From contig JAFZAH010000049.1 of assembly GCA_017548275.1 (NCBI GenBank), forward strand, positions 62,001 to 126,000: a stretch of DNA of 64,000 nt, read 5' to 3'. The stretch is from Prevotella sp. (lineage in GTDB: Bacteria > Bacteroidota > Bacteroidia > Bacteroidales > Bacteroidaceae). Positions 51,972-60,214 of this stretch are shown here, piece after piece. A program made the translations under genes and the position numbers. Under the pieces are notes generated by a model. That model searched no databases. It worked only from the letters and a program-made list of their open reading frames with translations, and had not been told where the DNA came from. Each line of letters opens with the position of its first letter. The first letter of the stretch is position 1.

Positions 51972-53102
51972 TTATTGTTCTACGGGAAGGAAATAACGCG
52001 GTTGTCCCAATCCCAATTCGGGATGGGCGATACAAATGAAATCGCGGAGCAGCATATTGGGATGGAAAGGCGTATCCTCATAGAAAGTAGATGTCGCCGT
52101 ATTGCACCCATAAGCGGTTCTGTTTATGAAAGGTTTCAGTTGGCCGTATGCGTCGTTTTCCGTTAGCAATGATTTGTAGGTGACTGGTTGGGGAGCGTTA
52201 TAGCGGAAGAGCCACAGGTCGGCGTGTCCCGCTTTTTCTATGACAGTCTCGAGCGGCAAGGGCAATGACCCGCCCTCGCCTGTCTCACTCCATGCGTACT
52301 GGATATTCGCATCGCGTATGACACGCCCGACGGTGCTTTGTCCGGCAGGTGTGTACCATACGGAACTGGTCAGTTTATCCATCAAAAGAGACGGGCGTGA
52401 TTGTGCCGTCGCAGCCAATTGTTTTAGTTGAAGATAGTCTTTCTCAACGGCCTCGAAAAGACTGTCGGCCTGTTGTTCCACTCCGAGCAGCATGCCATAG
52501 AAGCGCACCCATTCAGCCCTTCCCAACGCTGATGTTTCCATATAATCGGCCATCTCAACGATAGGAACGTCAAGTTCTTCAATCCGACCATATCCGCCAC
52601 TATTCTGAAAAGGCGAGAGGAAGATGGCTTCCGGTTCGATGTCGATGATTTTCTCCAACGTAGGTGAAAGACCTGACCCGCAGTCTGCAATACGCCCCGC
52701 CTTACATCCTTCCTGCACGAACGGTATGTTGACGTACTGTACATCGCATACGCCGGTAATGGCATCGCGCCGTCCGAGGCCGTCGATAAGTCCACACAGC
52801 ACGCTCGTTCCCACCACAGTCTTCTCTACCGGCACACGAACCAGCGTAATACCATGCTGAGTGAGTTCTTTTGGTATCTCCTTCCCTTTAGGCACCAACG
52901 CATAACGATGCAGTGTCTTTCCGTTATTCCATGGGTCGGAGAGGCTTACCTCAGCATAGTCATTGTATTTTACGATGGTCAGGTTGCGGGCGTATTTCAG
53001 CCGAAGCGTATCGCCATCGCGTGCCATGGTATCCTGACGGGTACCACGGCACGACGATAGCAAAACGATGCCCAAGAGAAGGGCTATCAACGGTTTATTC
53101 AT
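51972..53102 (-). CDS. btuF: Periplasmic B12-type ABC substrate-binding lipoprotein
   Basis: A 376-residue lipoprotein (signal ending VLLSSC-RG) of the class III periplasmic binding protein fold used for cobalamin, haem and siderophores. Segments typical of this group include GLIDGLGRRDAITGVCD, SPTLEKIIDIEPEAIFLSP and the C-terminal half with DLWLFRYNAPQ. It delivers cobalamin to BtuC. The family and operon position support btuF, but siderophore binding cannot be excluded from sequence alone. Its start overlaps the end of the upstream btuG-like gene by 8 nt. Confidence 0.85.
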   Translation of the reverse strand: MNKPLIALLLGIVLLSSCRGTRQDTMARDGDTLRLKYARNLTIVKYNDYAEVSLSDPWNNGKTLHRYALVPKGKEIPKELTQHGITLVRVPVEKTVVGTSVLCGLIDGLGRRDAITGVCDVQYVNIPFVQEGCKAGRIADCGSGLSPTLEKIIDIEPEAIFLSPFQNSGGYGRIEELDVPIVEMADYMETSALGRAEWVRFYGMLLGVEQQADSLFEAVEKDYLQLKQLAATAQSRPSLLMDKLTSSVWYTPAGQSTVGRVIRDANIQYAWSETGEGGSLPLPLETVIEKAGHADLWLFRYNAPQPVTYKSLLTENDAYGQLKPFINRTAYGCNTATSTFYEDTPFHPNMLLRDFICIAHPELGLGQPRYFLPVEQ

Positions 53103-54222
53103 ATTTCACGCCCGTATTGAATACTACGGAGATGGGACCTACGCCACAATCATAACGTTTTTTGAATGTGCCATCGGCACTGTACTGATTGACATACGAA
53201 GGCAAGTTATATCCGGGATAATGGGTATCGGGATTCTCATTGTAAGAGATGACAAAGATATCGCCGGTAACAGGATCGGCAGCGATAGCGGCAGGGCTGT
53301 AGATATCGCTAGGCTCCCATGATGTGGTCTGCCCAGTTGTGGTGTCATAAATCAAATAATTAATGCTACCGCTTCCGTAGGGAGCATTGACGGTGAAGAT
53401 ACGCTTACCGTCGCTACCCATAGCCGTGCCGTCAACGACTCTTTTCACAGTGCCATCAGCAGATATCTGACGTACACCTGCACCGGTCTGGTTCCAAGAT
53501 GCATCATATGTACCATAGTCAAGGAAATAAGCATTTCCTCCTACAGTCATCATCTGCATGGGATTGGTGACATCAGCACCCTTCAGTTCACTGGCGGCTC
53601 CTGTTTTGAGGTCATGCACGGTGATGGAGGGATTTATGCCATTACCATAATCAGAGTTGGCCACATAGAGTTTGTCGTTTGCTATAGCGATGCCATCTGA
53701 ATAACTGCCTGCCGCATAAGTTTTCACCAGATTGAAATTGACGGTATCAACAGCAGCCACGGTACCATGGGCTTTGTCGCTGTAACATGCGAAGAAGAGT
53801 TGTCCTTCATAAGAGGCCAGTGAACGCGGGCTGATGCCATTGATGTCGCCGAGGAGTTGGGTGGTGTTGATACGGCGAATGGAACGCAGTGTGTTCTTGT
53901 CGCACACCCAAATGGTGTTCTCACCGTCAACGGCGATGTAGAGTTTCTGTCCATAGACTAATGCGAAGTTGGCTGTCTTACCCAATGACATACCATTGGC
54001 TTTTTGGAAAGCATTGGTTGTAGAAGTGCCGTTCGCGTAGTCGATATAAGTCAAGTTTCCATCGATGTTGCTTTTGGAGTTACCTGACCCTACCACGAAC
54101 ATTCCTTCACTCACATTAACGGGTTTCGGTTGGGGAGCCGGATCGTCGTCGTCATCACCACAGGCTGTAAAGAGGGCTGTAGCCATCATCAACACAGCGA
54201 AATTCAAAAGATACTTTTTCAT
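53095..54222 (-). CDS. btuG: BtuG-like surface lipoprotein with beta-propeller
   Basis: With the start at 54222 (MKKYLLNFAV) it is a 375-residue lipoprotein (signal ending TALFTAC, then GDDDDD). The body is a seven-bladed beta-propeller-like YncE/DUF5074 fold with repeats such as LYIAVDGENTIWVCD, LASYEGQLFFACYSD and KLYVANSDYG. In Bacteroides, BtuG proteins are surface-exposed, bind B12 very tightly and hand it to BtuB. Its place directly after a riboswitch-controlled btuB supports this. An upstream in-frame start gives an unlikely signal peptide. Confidence 0.82.
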   Translation of the reverse strand: MKKYLLNFAVLMMATALFTACGDDDDDPAPQPKPVNVSEGMFVVGSGNSKSNIDGNLTYIDYANGTSTTNAFQKANGMSLGKTANFALVYGQKLYIAVDGENTIWVCDKNTLRSIRRINTTQLLGDINGISPRSLASYEGQLFFACYSDKAHGTVAAVDTVNFNLVKTYAAGSYSDGIAIANDKLYVANSDYGNGINPSITVHDLKTGAASELKGADVTNPMQMMTVGGNAYFLDYGTYDASWNQTGAGVRQISADGTVKRVVDGTAMGSDGKRIFTVNAPYGSGSINYLIYDTTTGQTTSWEPSDIYSPAAIAADPVTGDIFVISYNENPDTHYPGYNLPSYVNQYSADGTFKKRYDCGVGPISVVFNTGVKYE

Positions 54223-54316
54223 AGTTACTAATTTTAAATTAAACATATATTATCTTGTTCATTTATCGTCTTCTATCATGTTTATTTCCATAAACGGGGT
54301 TTCTATGGCTTCATCT

Positions 54317-56386
54317 TCACAACTGGTAGGTCAAAGACAATTGCCAACTGCGTCCGGGCATGGGATATGCACCCACAATCTCGTATTGTTTGTCGAGAAT
54401 GTTTTTCAAATCGAACCTGAGCGTCAGTTCATTGTGGTGCTTGCCATGAGCGGTGTTCTTTCCGAAATGGAAGGTTCTCCACGCGGTTGCTCCCATCTCC
54501 CAATATCCTGCGATACGTGTTCCGTCTAGATGTTCATTGTTTGTCCATCTGCTGCTCACACCTTCTCCATGGATGGAGATGTTGGCCCAAGGATTCTCCC
54601 AACAGACAGACATTCCACCCGATGACACAGGCATGTATGCTATCTGATTATTGTAATAAGGTGATTCGGGATTGGTGCGGTTTTGCACATGCTGCATGCT
54701 ATAGTTGACCGTGGCCGCCAACAGTTGTCCCTTTGCGACGGGTTGTTGCCATCTTGCCGTTACATCCAGTCCCAATGCCCTGACCTTGCCCACATTGATG
54801 CAGTGCCACACAAACATATTGTGCGGAACGGCCACAATCATATCTTTCACTTTATTGTAGTAGCCATCGAAAGAGAAAGAGTAGCCTGATGAATAATCAG
54901 TATTGAGTCCTCGCGTATAGGTCATACCGAGATTCATCTGCATGGTCTTTTCCGGATTTAGTACCCTGTTGCCATAGTGGAAATAATAACTCTCATTGAA
55001 CGTGGGCACGCGGAAGATATCCTTGAAACTGGCGCGTATCCTCAATCCTCTCATCAGTTCGTATGAGAGTCCGAGTGACGGTGACAAGCGGTTCTCATTC
55101 TTTGCCCCCGCCTCTATTAATTCATTTTGGAGGCGTTTCTCATCGTTTGCATAAACAGAATAGAGCAATCGAGCAGTAAGTGTGAGCCTATGGTTTTGGT
55201 ATCGAGCCGCAGCGGTCTGCAGGAAACCATGGCGCAAAGGCCGGGTGTCGGTAGTCAGCGTTGAATTAAGGTTATTGTAGGTATAGTCGGCAGAATAGTT
55301 GAACGCCCAATGTTCATCAGGCGTATAAAAGCCTGCCGCCGACACATAATATTCGCGCTGCCAATAATTAGCATCTTGTATCAGACTTGCTATAGGACCC
55401 TCATCGTAAAAAGAAGCCGCCCAATTGACTTTTGCGGTTACCTTCATCGACAGTCCGTTTTGCCATCGACGTTGATAGAACATTTGTCCGAACGCATTTC
55501 TGTCTCGCAGCGTCTCATAACAAACACTTGTATAATAATGAACAATACCGGGCAATTGACGGTCATTGTCGTAATAATACAATTTTCCGTTGAGCGAACT
55601 CTGTCCGTCGATGTTCCACCTCATATTGAGTTCGCAGTGCCCCTGATTCATCCGGCTGTTGGTACGTCGTTCGGTGGTCACCACTGTGATGTTTCTCAAT
55701 CGGAAAGGATAGTCATTGTCAGCATAGACATATTCACCAGCCGCCCAAAGCACAAGATTGGGAGAAAGCCGCTGTTCGAAGCGGAACATGGGACTGACAT
55801 ATCCGAAACTGCCCACACGCACCTGGGCCGTAAGATTTGTTTTTTGAGAGTCATCATCTGTGGAGAGAGGCGGTGTAGAAGTGTCGATGGTGAGCAGTGC
55901 GGGCGTTGATGCTTGGCGGGCCGTGACAAAGAGATGGTCGTTGTCACCTATGGACAATTGCAATGCTGCCAAATTGTCGAGTGTATATCGTGCCAGGTCG
56001 ATTTCTCCTGTCTGGCAATCTCCCAGTACGACACCGTCGTAACTGACACCTGTGTGCTTGGCACCGAATCCTCTCACGCTGACCGTTTTCATGCCGCCAG
56101 CGCCGCCGTAATCGCGCAGTGTGATGCCAGGCAACCGATGCAAGGCATCGGCCATATCCACCGCCCCCATTCGCAACAGGTCGCCTCGTTCCAATACGAA
56201 CTGCGGGGTAATGCTCTTTTGCGTTTTTCTGTGGCGGTTTTCCGTGACAGTCACCTCGGGCAACTGATCCTGTTTAGAGACGATGGTGTCATGCGCCGCT
56301 TTCCCGGTGCCAACAATTGCCTGTGCCTGTAGATGAACAGGCAACATGGTCAGAACCAATAGAAAAACAATTCCTATCCTATACAT
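54317..56386 (-). CDS. btuB: TonB-dependent cobalamin receptor
   Basis: A 689-residue outer-membrane receptor: signal peptide about 1-22 (LTMLPVHLQAQA), a possible TonB box near LPEVTVTEN (about 43-51), plug domain (about 55-160: RLPGITLRDYGGAGGMKTVSVRGFGAKHTGV as a Gly-rich plug segment, DGVVLGDCQTGEIDL), then a 22-strand barrel ending in LSLTYQL. The family imports B12, haem or siderophores using TonB energy. The cobalamin riboswitch directly upstream makes a B12 substrate very likely. It leads the operon btuB-btuG-btuF-btuC. Confidence 0.93.
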   Translation of the reverse strand: MYRIGIVFLLVLTMLPVHLQAQAIVGTGKAAHDTIVSKQDQLPEVTVTENRHRKTQKSITPQFVLERGDLLRMGAVDMADALHRLPGITLRDYGGAGGMKTVSVRGFGAKHTGVSYDGVVLGDCQTGEIDLARYTLDNLAALQLSIGDNDHLFVTARQASTPALLTIDTSTPPLSTDDDSQKTNLTAQVRVGSFGYVSPMFRFEQRLSPNLVLWAAGEYVYADNDYPFRLRNITVVTTERRTNSRMNQGHCELNMRWNIDGQSSLNGKLYYYDNDRQLPGIVHYYTSVCYETLRDRNAFGQMFYQRRWQNGLSMKVTAKVNWAASFYDEGPIASLIQDANYWQREYYVSAAGFYTPDEHWAFNYSADYTYNNLNSTLTTDTRPLRHGFLQTAAARYQNHRLTLTARLLYSVYANDEKRLQNELIEAGAKNENRLSPSLGLSYELMRGLRIRASFKDIFRVPTFNESYYFHYGNRVLNPEKTMQMNLGMTYTRGLNTDYSSGYSFSFDGYYNKVKDMIVAVPHNMFVWHCINVGKVRALGLDVTARWQQPVAKGQLLAATVNYSMQHVQNRTNPESPYYNNQIAYMPVSSGGMSVCWENPWANISIHGEGVSSRWTNNEHLDGTRIAGYWEMGATAWRTFHFGKNTAHGKHHNELTLRFDLKNILDKQYEIVGAYPMPGRSWQLSLTYQL

Positions 56387-56429
56387 TTAATTACTTTTCG
56401 CCTATAACCTCTCCTCGAAAGCATAGACA

Positions 56430-56625
56430 ACCAACATGGCAGCGGCAGGTCTTCTGACTTTTTGCCTAAGACATACGCCTTCCCACCCATGATGAGGCCG
56501 ATAATGACCCGTCACAAAAAAGGCAGTGGCATTTTGTATGTCTCCACAAGACAAATCACAGCAGCGGGACTGTCGGGGACTTTCACCCCGTTCCCATTTT
56601 CATCGCTAACAAGCGAACCATCTGC
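56430..56625 (-). ncRNA. Cobalamin (adenosylcobalamin) riboswitch
   Basis: On the minus strand the leader of btuB shows GGGAACGGGGTGAAAGTCC then CCGACAGTCCCGCTGCTGTGA, and near the 3' side AAGTCAGAAGACCTGCC, the conserved B12-box-type motif (AGTCAGGAGACCTGCC form). It lies between the btuB promoter and the start codon, and should repress the operon when B12 is plentiful. Confidence 0.95.
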
Positions 56626-56630
56626 GGATG

Positions 56631-56661
56631 CAAAGATACGAATAATTGGGAGTAGAACAAA
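56631..56661 (-). promoter_or_regulatory. Promoter of the btuB operon
   Basis: On the minus strand TTTG (plus 56658-56661), a 19-nt spacer and TATCTTTG (plus 56631-56638), directly before the riboswitch. Confidence 0.75.
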
Positions 56662-56757
56662 ATAATTGATTATTTTTTATGTGTGTGTTAGCACATTCAA
56701 CAAATATGAAAATAGGAAAAAACTATTTTATATTAAGAGTTTTTCCATTTTTATCAT

Positions 56758-56765
56758 TATCTTTG
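56758..56765 (+). promoter_or_regulatory. -7 box of tadA
   Basis: TATCTTTG ends 8 nt before the tadA ATG at 56774, so the mRNA would start only a few bases before, or at, the start codon (leaderless or nearly so). No standard upstream TTTG. Confidence 0.55.
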
Positions 56766-56773
56766 CTGCACAA

Positions 56774-57229
56774 ATGGAAAAGACAGAGCAACAACAGCGA
56801 GAAGATGAGCAGATGATGCGGCGGGCATTAGACGAGGCCCGGACGGCGATGGCGAAAGACGAGATACCCATCGGCGCGGTCATCACCTGCAAAGGACGTA
56901 TCATCGCACGGGCATACAACCTGACGGAAACACTCTGCGACGTGACGGCTCACGCTGAGATGCAAGCCATCACAATGGCAGCCAGTGCACTCGGCGGAAA
57001 ATATCTGACCGACTGCACACTCTATGTGACGGTGGAACCCTGCCCCATGTGCGCCGGTGCTATCGGTTGGGCACAAATACCACGAGTGGTCTATGGCGCG
57101 CCCGATCCGAAACGGGGTTACCGCGAATACGCCCCACGCGTACTACATCCGAAAGCCACAGTGACCGGCGGTATATTAGAAGACGAGTGCCGCGAACTGA
57201 TGCAGGAGTTTTTTAGGAAGAAGAGGTGA
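56774..57229 (+). CDS. tadA: tRNA-specific adenosine deaminase
   Basis: Deaminates adenosine 34 of tRNA-Arg(ACG) to inosine. The 151-residue protein has the zinc-deaminase signatures HAE (AHAEMQAI) and PCPMCAGAI, plus GAPDPKRG near 110. The ATG at 56774 (MEKTEQQQRED) is chosen because the promoter box overlaps the reading frame upstream of it; an earlier start at 56666 would precede the promoter. Length matches the family. Confidence 0.93.
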   Translation: MEKTEQQQREDEQMMRRALDEARTAMAKDEIPIGAVITCKGRIIARAYNLTETLCDVTAHAEMQAITMAASALGGKYLTDCTLYVTVEPCPMCAGAIGWAQIPRVVYGAPDPKRGYREYAPRVLHPKATVTGGILEDECRELMQEFFRKKR

Positions 57230-57230
57230 G

Positions 57231-57312
57231 AATTCACAATTCATAATTCACAATTCACAATTGACAATTCACAATTCATAATTCACAATTAACAATTGAC
57301 AATTCACAATTA
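57231..57312. repeat. AATTCACAATT-type simple repeat, long copy
   Basis: About nine imperfect AATTCACAATT / AATTCATAATT / AATTGACAATT units between tadA and the next gene; same type as 29252-29296. Confidence 0.7.
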
Positions 57313-57368
57313 TTCATTGGTGCAATCTACCATTCATAATTCAACAATCAACATTCAACACTCATAAT

Positions 57369-57899
57369 ATGAAAACGACAGGAATGATTTTATTGGCACT
57401 GATGCTGGGTACGGTATCGTGCAAGAGTGAAAAGAAAGACGCCACAGCAATTGCGGAACAACAAACTGAGACCACAGAAACGGAGATTCTGGCGGAGAAC
57501 GAGACGTTGGATGAGGCCGAACTGCCCGTGTATGGCAATTTCCAGTTGGCAAGCAAGGGAGAGGTCCTCACGCTGGTGGGGTTCTATCCTGAAAACGGGA
57601 TGGAAATATTCGACTTTTCCTTTGATTACGAGAGTGGCACACCCAATGAGAAACGCATCTATTTTGGCGATTATCATGTGGTAGGGCAACCGAAAAACAA
57701 CGTTTACACTGTGGTTTTCAACTTGACATCCGACGATTTGAAAACAAAGAAAACGGGACGCATCAAAATTGAATACCACGAGCCGGAAGATGGCGGGCTG
57801 CACGTTTATTGGATTACGCCTTTGAAGGGATATGACTTAGGCCTGCCTCGTGGAAAGGCTTCAGAAGTGACCATCAGTGCCTGGCAGGCATGGGATTAA
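57369..57899 (+). CDS. Small lipoprotein of unknown function
   Basis: A 176-residue lipoprotein (signal ending GTVSC-KS), then an acidic Glu/Thr-rich linker (about 20-50) and a compact beta-rich C-terminal domain (about 55-176: YGNFQLASKGEVLTLVGFYPENG, ending ISAWQAWD). No known family recognised. It lies between tadA and the convergent metal ATPase, with the shared symmetrical hairpin after it. Confidence 0.75.
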   Translation: MKTTGMILLALMLGTVSCKSEKKDATAIAEQQTETTETEILAENETLDEAELPVYGNFQLASKGEVLTLVGFYPENGMEIFDFSFDYESGTPNEKRIYFGDYHVVGQPKNNVYTVVFNLTSDDLKTKKTGRIKIEYHEPEDGGLHVYWITPLKGYDLGLPRGKASEVTISAWQAWD

Positions 57900-57917
57900 G
57901 ACACCTGCAAACACCTG

Positions 57918-57948
57918 CAGCCCCCCTCTAACCCCCCCGAGGGGGAGA
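57918..57948 (+). repeat. C-rich intergenic repeat
   Basis: CAGCCCCCCTCTAACCC followed by CCCCGAGGGGGAG; related to 19393-19423 and the other C-rich blocks. Confidence 0.55.
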
Positions 57949-57951
57949 ATG

Positions 57952-57990
57952 ATTACTCCTCCAACAGTGAAATGCTATTGGAGGAGTAAT
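57952..57990. terminator. Hairpin with the same stem as the LamG terminators
   Basis: A perfect 13-bp stem (ATTACTCCTCCAA / TTGGAGGAGTAAT) with a 13-nt loop (CAGTGAAATGCTA) lies between two convergent genes. The stem equals those at 3729 and 14334 while the loop is different. Confidence 0.7.
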
Positions 57991-58030
57991 GTCTTTATAT
58001 TCCCTGACTTATTTAAATTACTTGGCTTAC

Positions 58031-60013
58031 TTAACCTCTTAAACTTCTCATCGCATTAAGGACGGCGAGGACAGTGACACCCACATCGGCGAAGACGGCC
58101 ATCCACATCGTACCGAGTCCGAGGGCGGCGAGAATGAGCACTGCCACCTTGACTCCGATGGCGAATATCACGTTTTGACGGGCGATGGCGATGGTGCGAC
58201 GGGCAATGCGGATGGCTTCTGCGATTTTCGAGGGATGGTCGTCCATCAACACCACGTCGGCCGCCTCGATTGCCGCATCACTTCCCAGTCCGCCCATGGC
58301 GATGCCCACGTCGGCGCGCGCCAACACGGGAGCGTCATTGATGCCGTCGCCCACAAAAGCCAGGTTCCTCCCCTCGCCTTTCTCACGCAGCAACTGTTCT
58401 ACATGCTCCACCTTGTCGGCGGGGAGCAACTGGGCGTGATAACCGTCCAAGCCCAACTGTTGTGCCACCCGTTCAGCCACCTCTTTTTGGTCACCAGTGA
58501 GCATGACGCAATGTTTCACGCCCGCCTCATGCAGACTGGCAATTGCTTCGGCACTGTCGGCTTTCACCTGGTCGCTGATGACGATATGTCCGGCATACTC
58601 GTGGTTGATGGCCACATGCACAATCGTACCAGTATGATGGCAACCGCGCCACTTCACACCTTCTGCCTCCATCATCTTCGCATTGCCCACACTCACCAAC
58701 CAGTCGCCAACACGCGCCCGGATGCCTTGACCCGCCACCTCTTCAACATCGGTCACACTGCACCCGTCGTCGGCCTCCTCGGGATAAGCCTTACGCAACG
58801 CGGCGGCAATCGGGTGTGAGGAGTAATGCTCGACATGTGCGGCGAGATGCAGCAGATGACGCTCGTCGCAGACCTCAGGATGCACCGCCTCGACCTCGAA
58901 ATTGCCATGTGTGAGTGTGCCAGTCTTGTCAAACACCACGGTTTCGACCTTCGCCAGCGCATCAATGTAATTGGCGCCTTTGACCAAGATACCGCGCCGC
59001 GATGCCCCGCCAATGCCTCCGAAGAAGGTGAGCGGCACACTGATGACCAATGCACAAGGACAGGACACTACCAAGAAGATTAAGGCACGATAAATCCAAT
59101 CGGGCAGCGCCACCATGTAATCGTCCGTAAACAAAGGCGGCACGAAGGCCAACAGCAGTGCGGCGCAGACGACAATCGGTGTATAGACCCGCGCGAAACG
59201 CGTGATGAACGATTCGCTGCGCGACTTATGCTCACTGGCGTTTTCCACCAAGTCGATGATTTTCGAGGCGGTACTGGCACCGAAAGTTTTGGTAGTGCGC
59301 ACATGAACCACACCCGAGAGGTTGACGCAACCGGAGATAATCTCATCCTCCACTCCAATCTCGCGTGGCAAACTCTCGCCTGTCAACGCCACGGTATTGA
59401 GTGAGGTTGTTCCTTCGATAACGATGCCGTCGAGCGGTACTTTCTCACCGGGGTTCACGACGATAGTCTCTCCCGGCATCACGGTGTCGGGCGCCACATC
59501 GATGGTCTTGCCCTCACGTACCACATGTGCCACGTCGGGACGGATGTCCATCAAGTGGGCAATGCTCTGTCGGCTCTTGCCCTCTGCATAGCCCTCAAAC
59601 AGTTCGCCAATCTGGAAGAAAAGCATGACAAAGACCGCCTCGGGAAACTGTGTCTCAGCGCCAGGCATAAACCCGATGGCAAGCGCGCCGAGGGTCGCCA
59701 CAGACATGAGAAAATGCTCATTGAACGCGTCGCCATGAGCAATACCCTCCGCCGCTTCCCTCAACGTGTCATATCCCGCTATTAAATAAGGAACGAGATA
59801 GACCAGAAGCAGTTGCCATGTGCTGAGACCGGCATATTTCTCGATAAGGACCGCCCCGATGAGCAGCACCACAGTCAGCACGATTCGGATGATTTGCTGT
59901 TTCAGTCCTCCCTCCTCATGGTGATGGTGGTGCTCATGGTCATGTTCGTGGTTATACTCGTGATGATGTTCCTCGCAAGCGCAATGATGATCGTGATGAT
60001 GTTCGTGTGCCAT
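58031..60013 (-). CDS. zntA: Zn/Cd/Pb-type P1B ATPase
   Basis: A 660-residue inner-membrane metal efflux pump. The N-terminus is a His/Glu-rich metal-binding stretch (about 4-34, with Cys11 and Cys13) instead of the usual HMA domain. Then come membrane segments, the TGES actuator motif (211-214), CPC (318-320) in the metal path, the phosphorylation motif DKTGT (362-366), a Ser-His-Pro motif near 400 and GDGINDAP near 567. The CPC motif with this order is typical of ZntA/CadA-type pumps for Zn2+, Cd2+ or Pb2+; the metal cannot be fixed from sequence. Promoter 30 nt upstream. Confidence 0.93.
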   Translation of the reverse strand: MAHEHHHDHHCACEEHHHEYNHEHDHEHHHHHEEGGLKQQIIRIVLTVVLLIGAVLIEKYAGLSTWQLLLVYLVPYLIAGYDTLREAAEGIAHGDAFNEHFLMSVATLGALAIGFMPGAETQFPEAVFVMLFFQIGELFEGYAEGKSRQSIAHLMDIRPDVAHVVREGKTIDVAPDTVMPGETIVVNPGEKVPLDGIVIEGTTSLNTVALTGESLPREIGVEDEIISGCVNLSGVVHVRTTKTFGASTASKIIDLVENASEHKSRSESFITRFARVYTPIVVCAALLLAFVPPLFTDDYMVALPDWIYRALIFLVVSCPCALVISVPLTFFGGIGGASRRGILVKGANYIDALAKVETVVFDKTGTLTHGNFEVEAVHPEVCDERHLLHLAAHVEHYSSHPIAAALRKAYPEEADDGCSVTDVEEVAGQGIRARVGDWLVSVGNAKMMEAEGVKWRGCHHTGTIVHVAINHEYAGHIVISDQVKADSAEAIASLHEAGVKHCVMLTGDQKEVAERVAQQLGLDGYHAQLLPADKVEHVEQLLREKGEGRNLAFVGDGINDAPVLARADVGIAMGGLGSDAAIEAADVVLMDDHPSKIAEAIRIARRTIAIARQNVIFAIGVKVAVLILAALGLGTMWMAVFADVGVTVLAVLNAMRSLRG

Positions 60014-60042
60014 AATTTTGCTGTGTTTCTATTTTCTGTGTG

Positions 60043-60050
60043 CAAAATTA
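60043..60050 (-). promoter_or_regulatory. -7 box of the P1B ATPase gene
   Basis: TAATTTTG on the minus strand, 29 nt before the start codon, with a weak TTTC element 19 nt upstream of it. Confidence 0.5.
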
Positions 60051-60214
60051 CGGCGCTACCACTATCCGCGAAAGGATTCTTCCGAGAAATGCGTGATATT
60101 TGCAACCGGGTTGCATGTTTGTTTTTTAGTCGTTTGGGCCGGGAGTTATGGGAACACTGGGAATTATGGGAAATATGGGAGAACCACTAAACGACTAAAC
60201 GACCAAACAAACTA

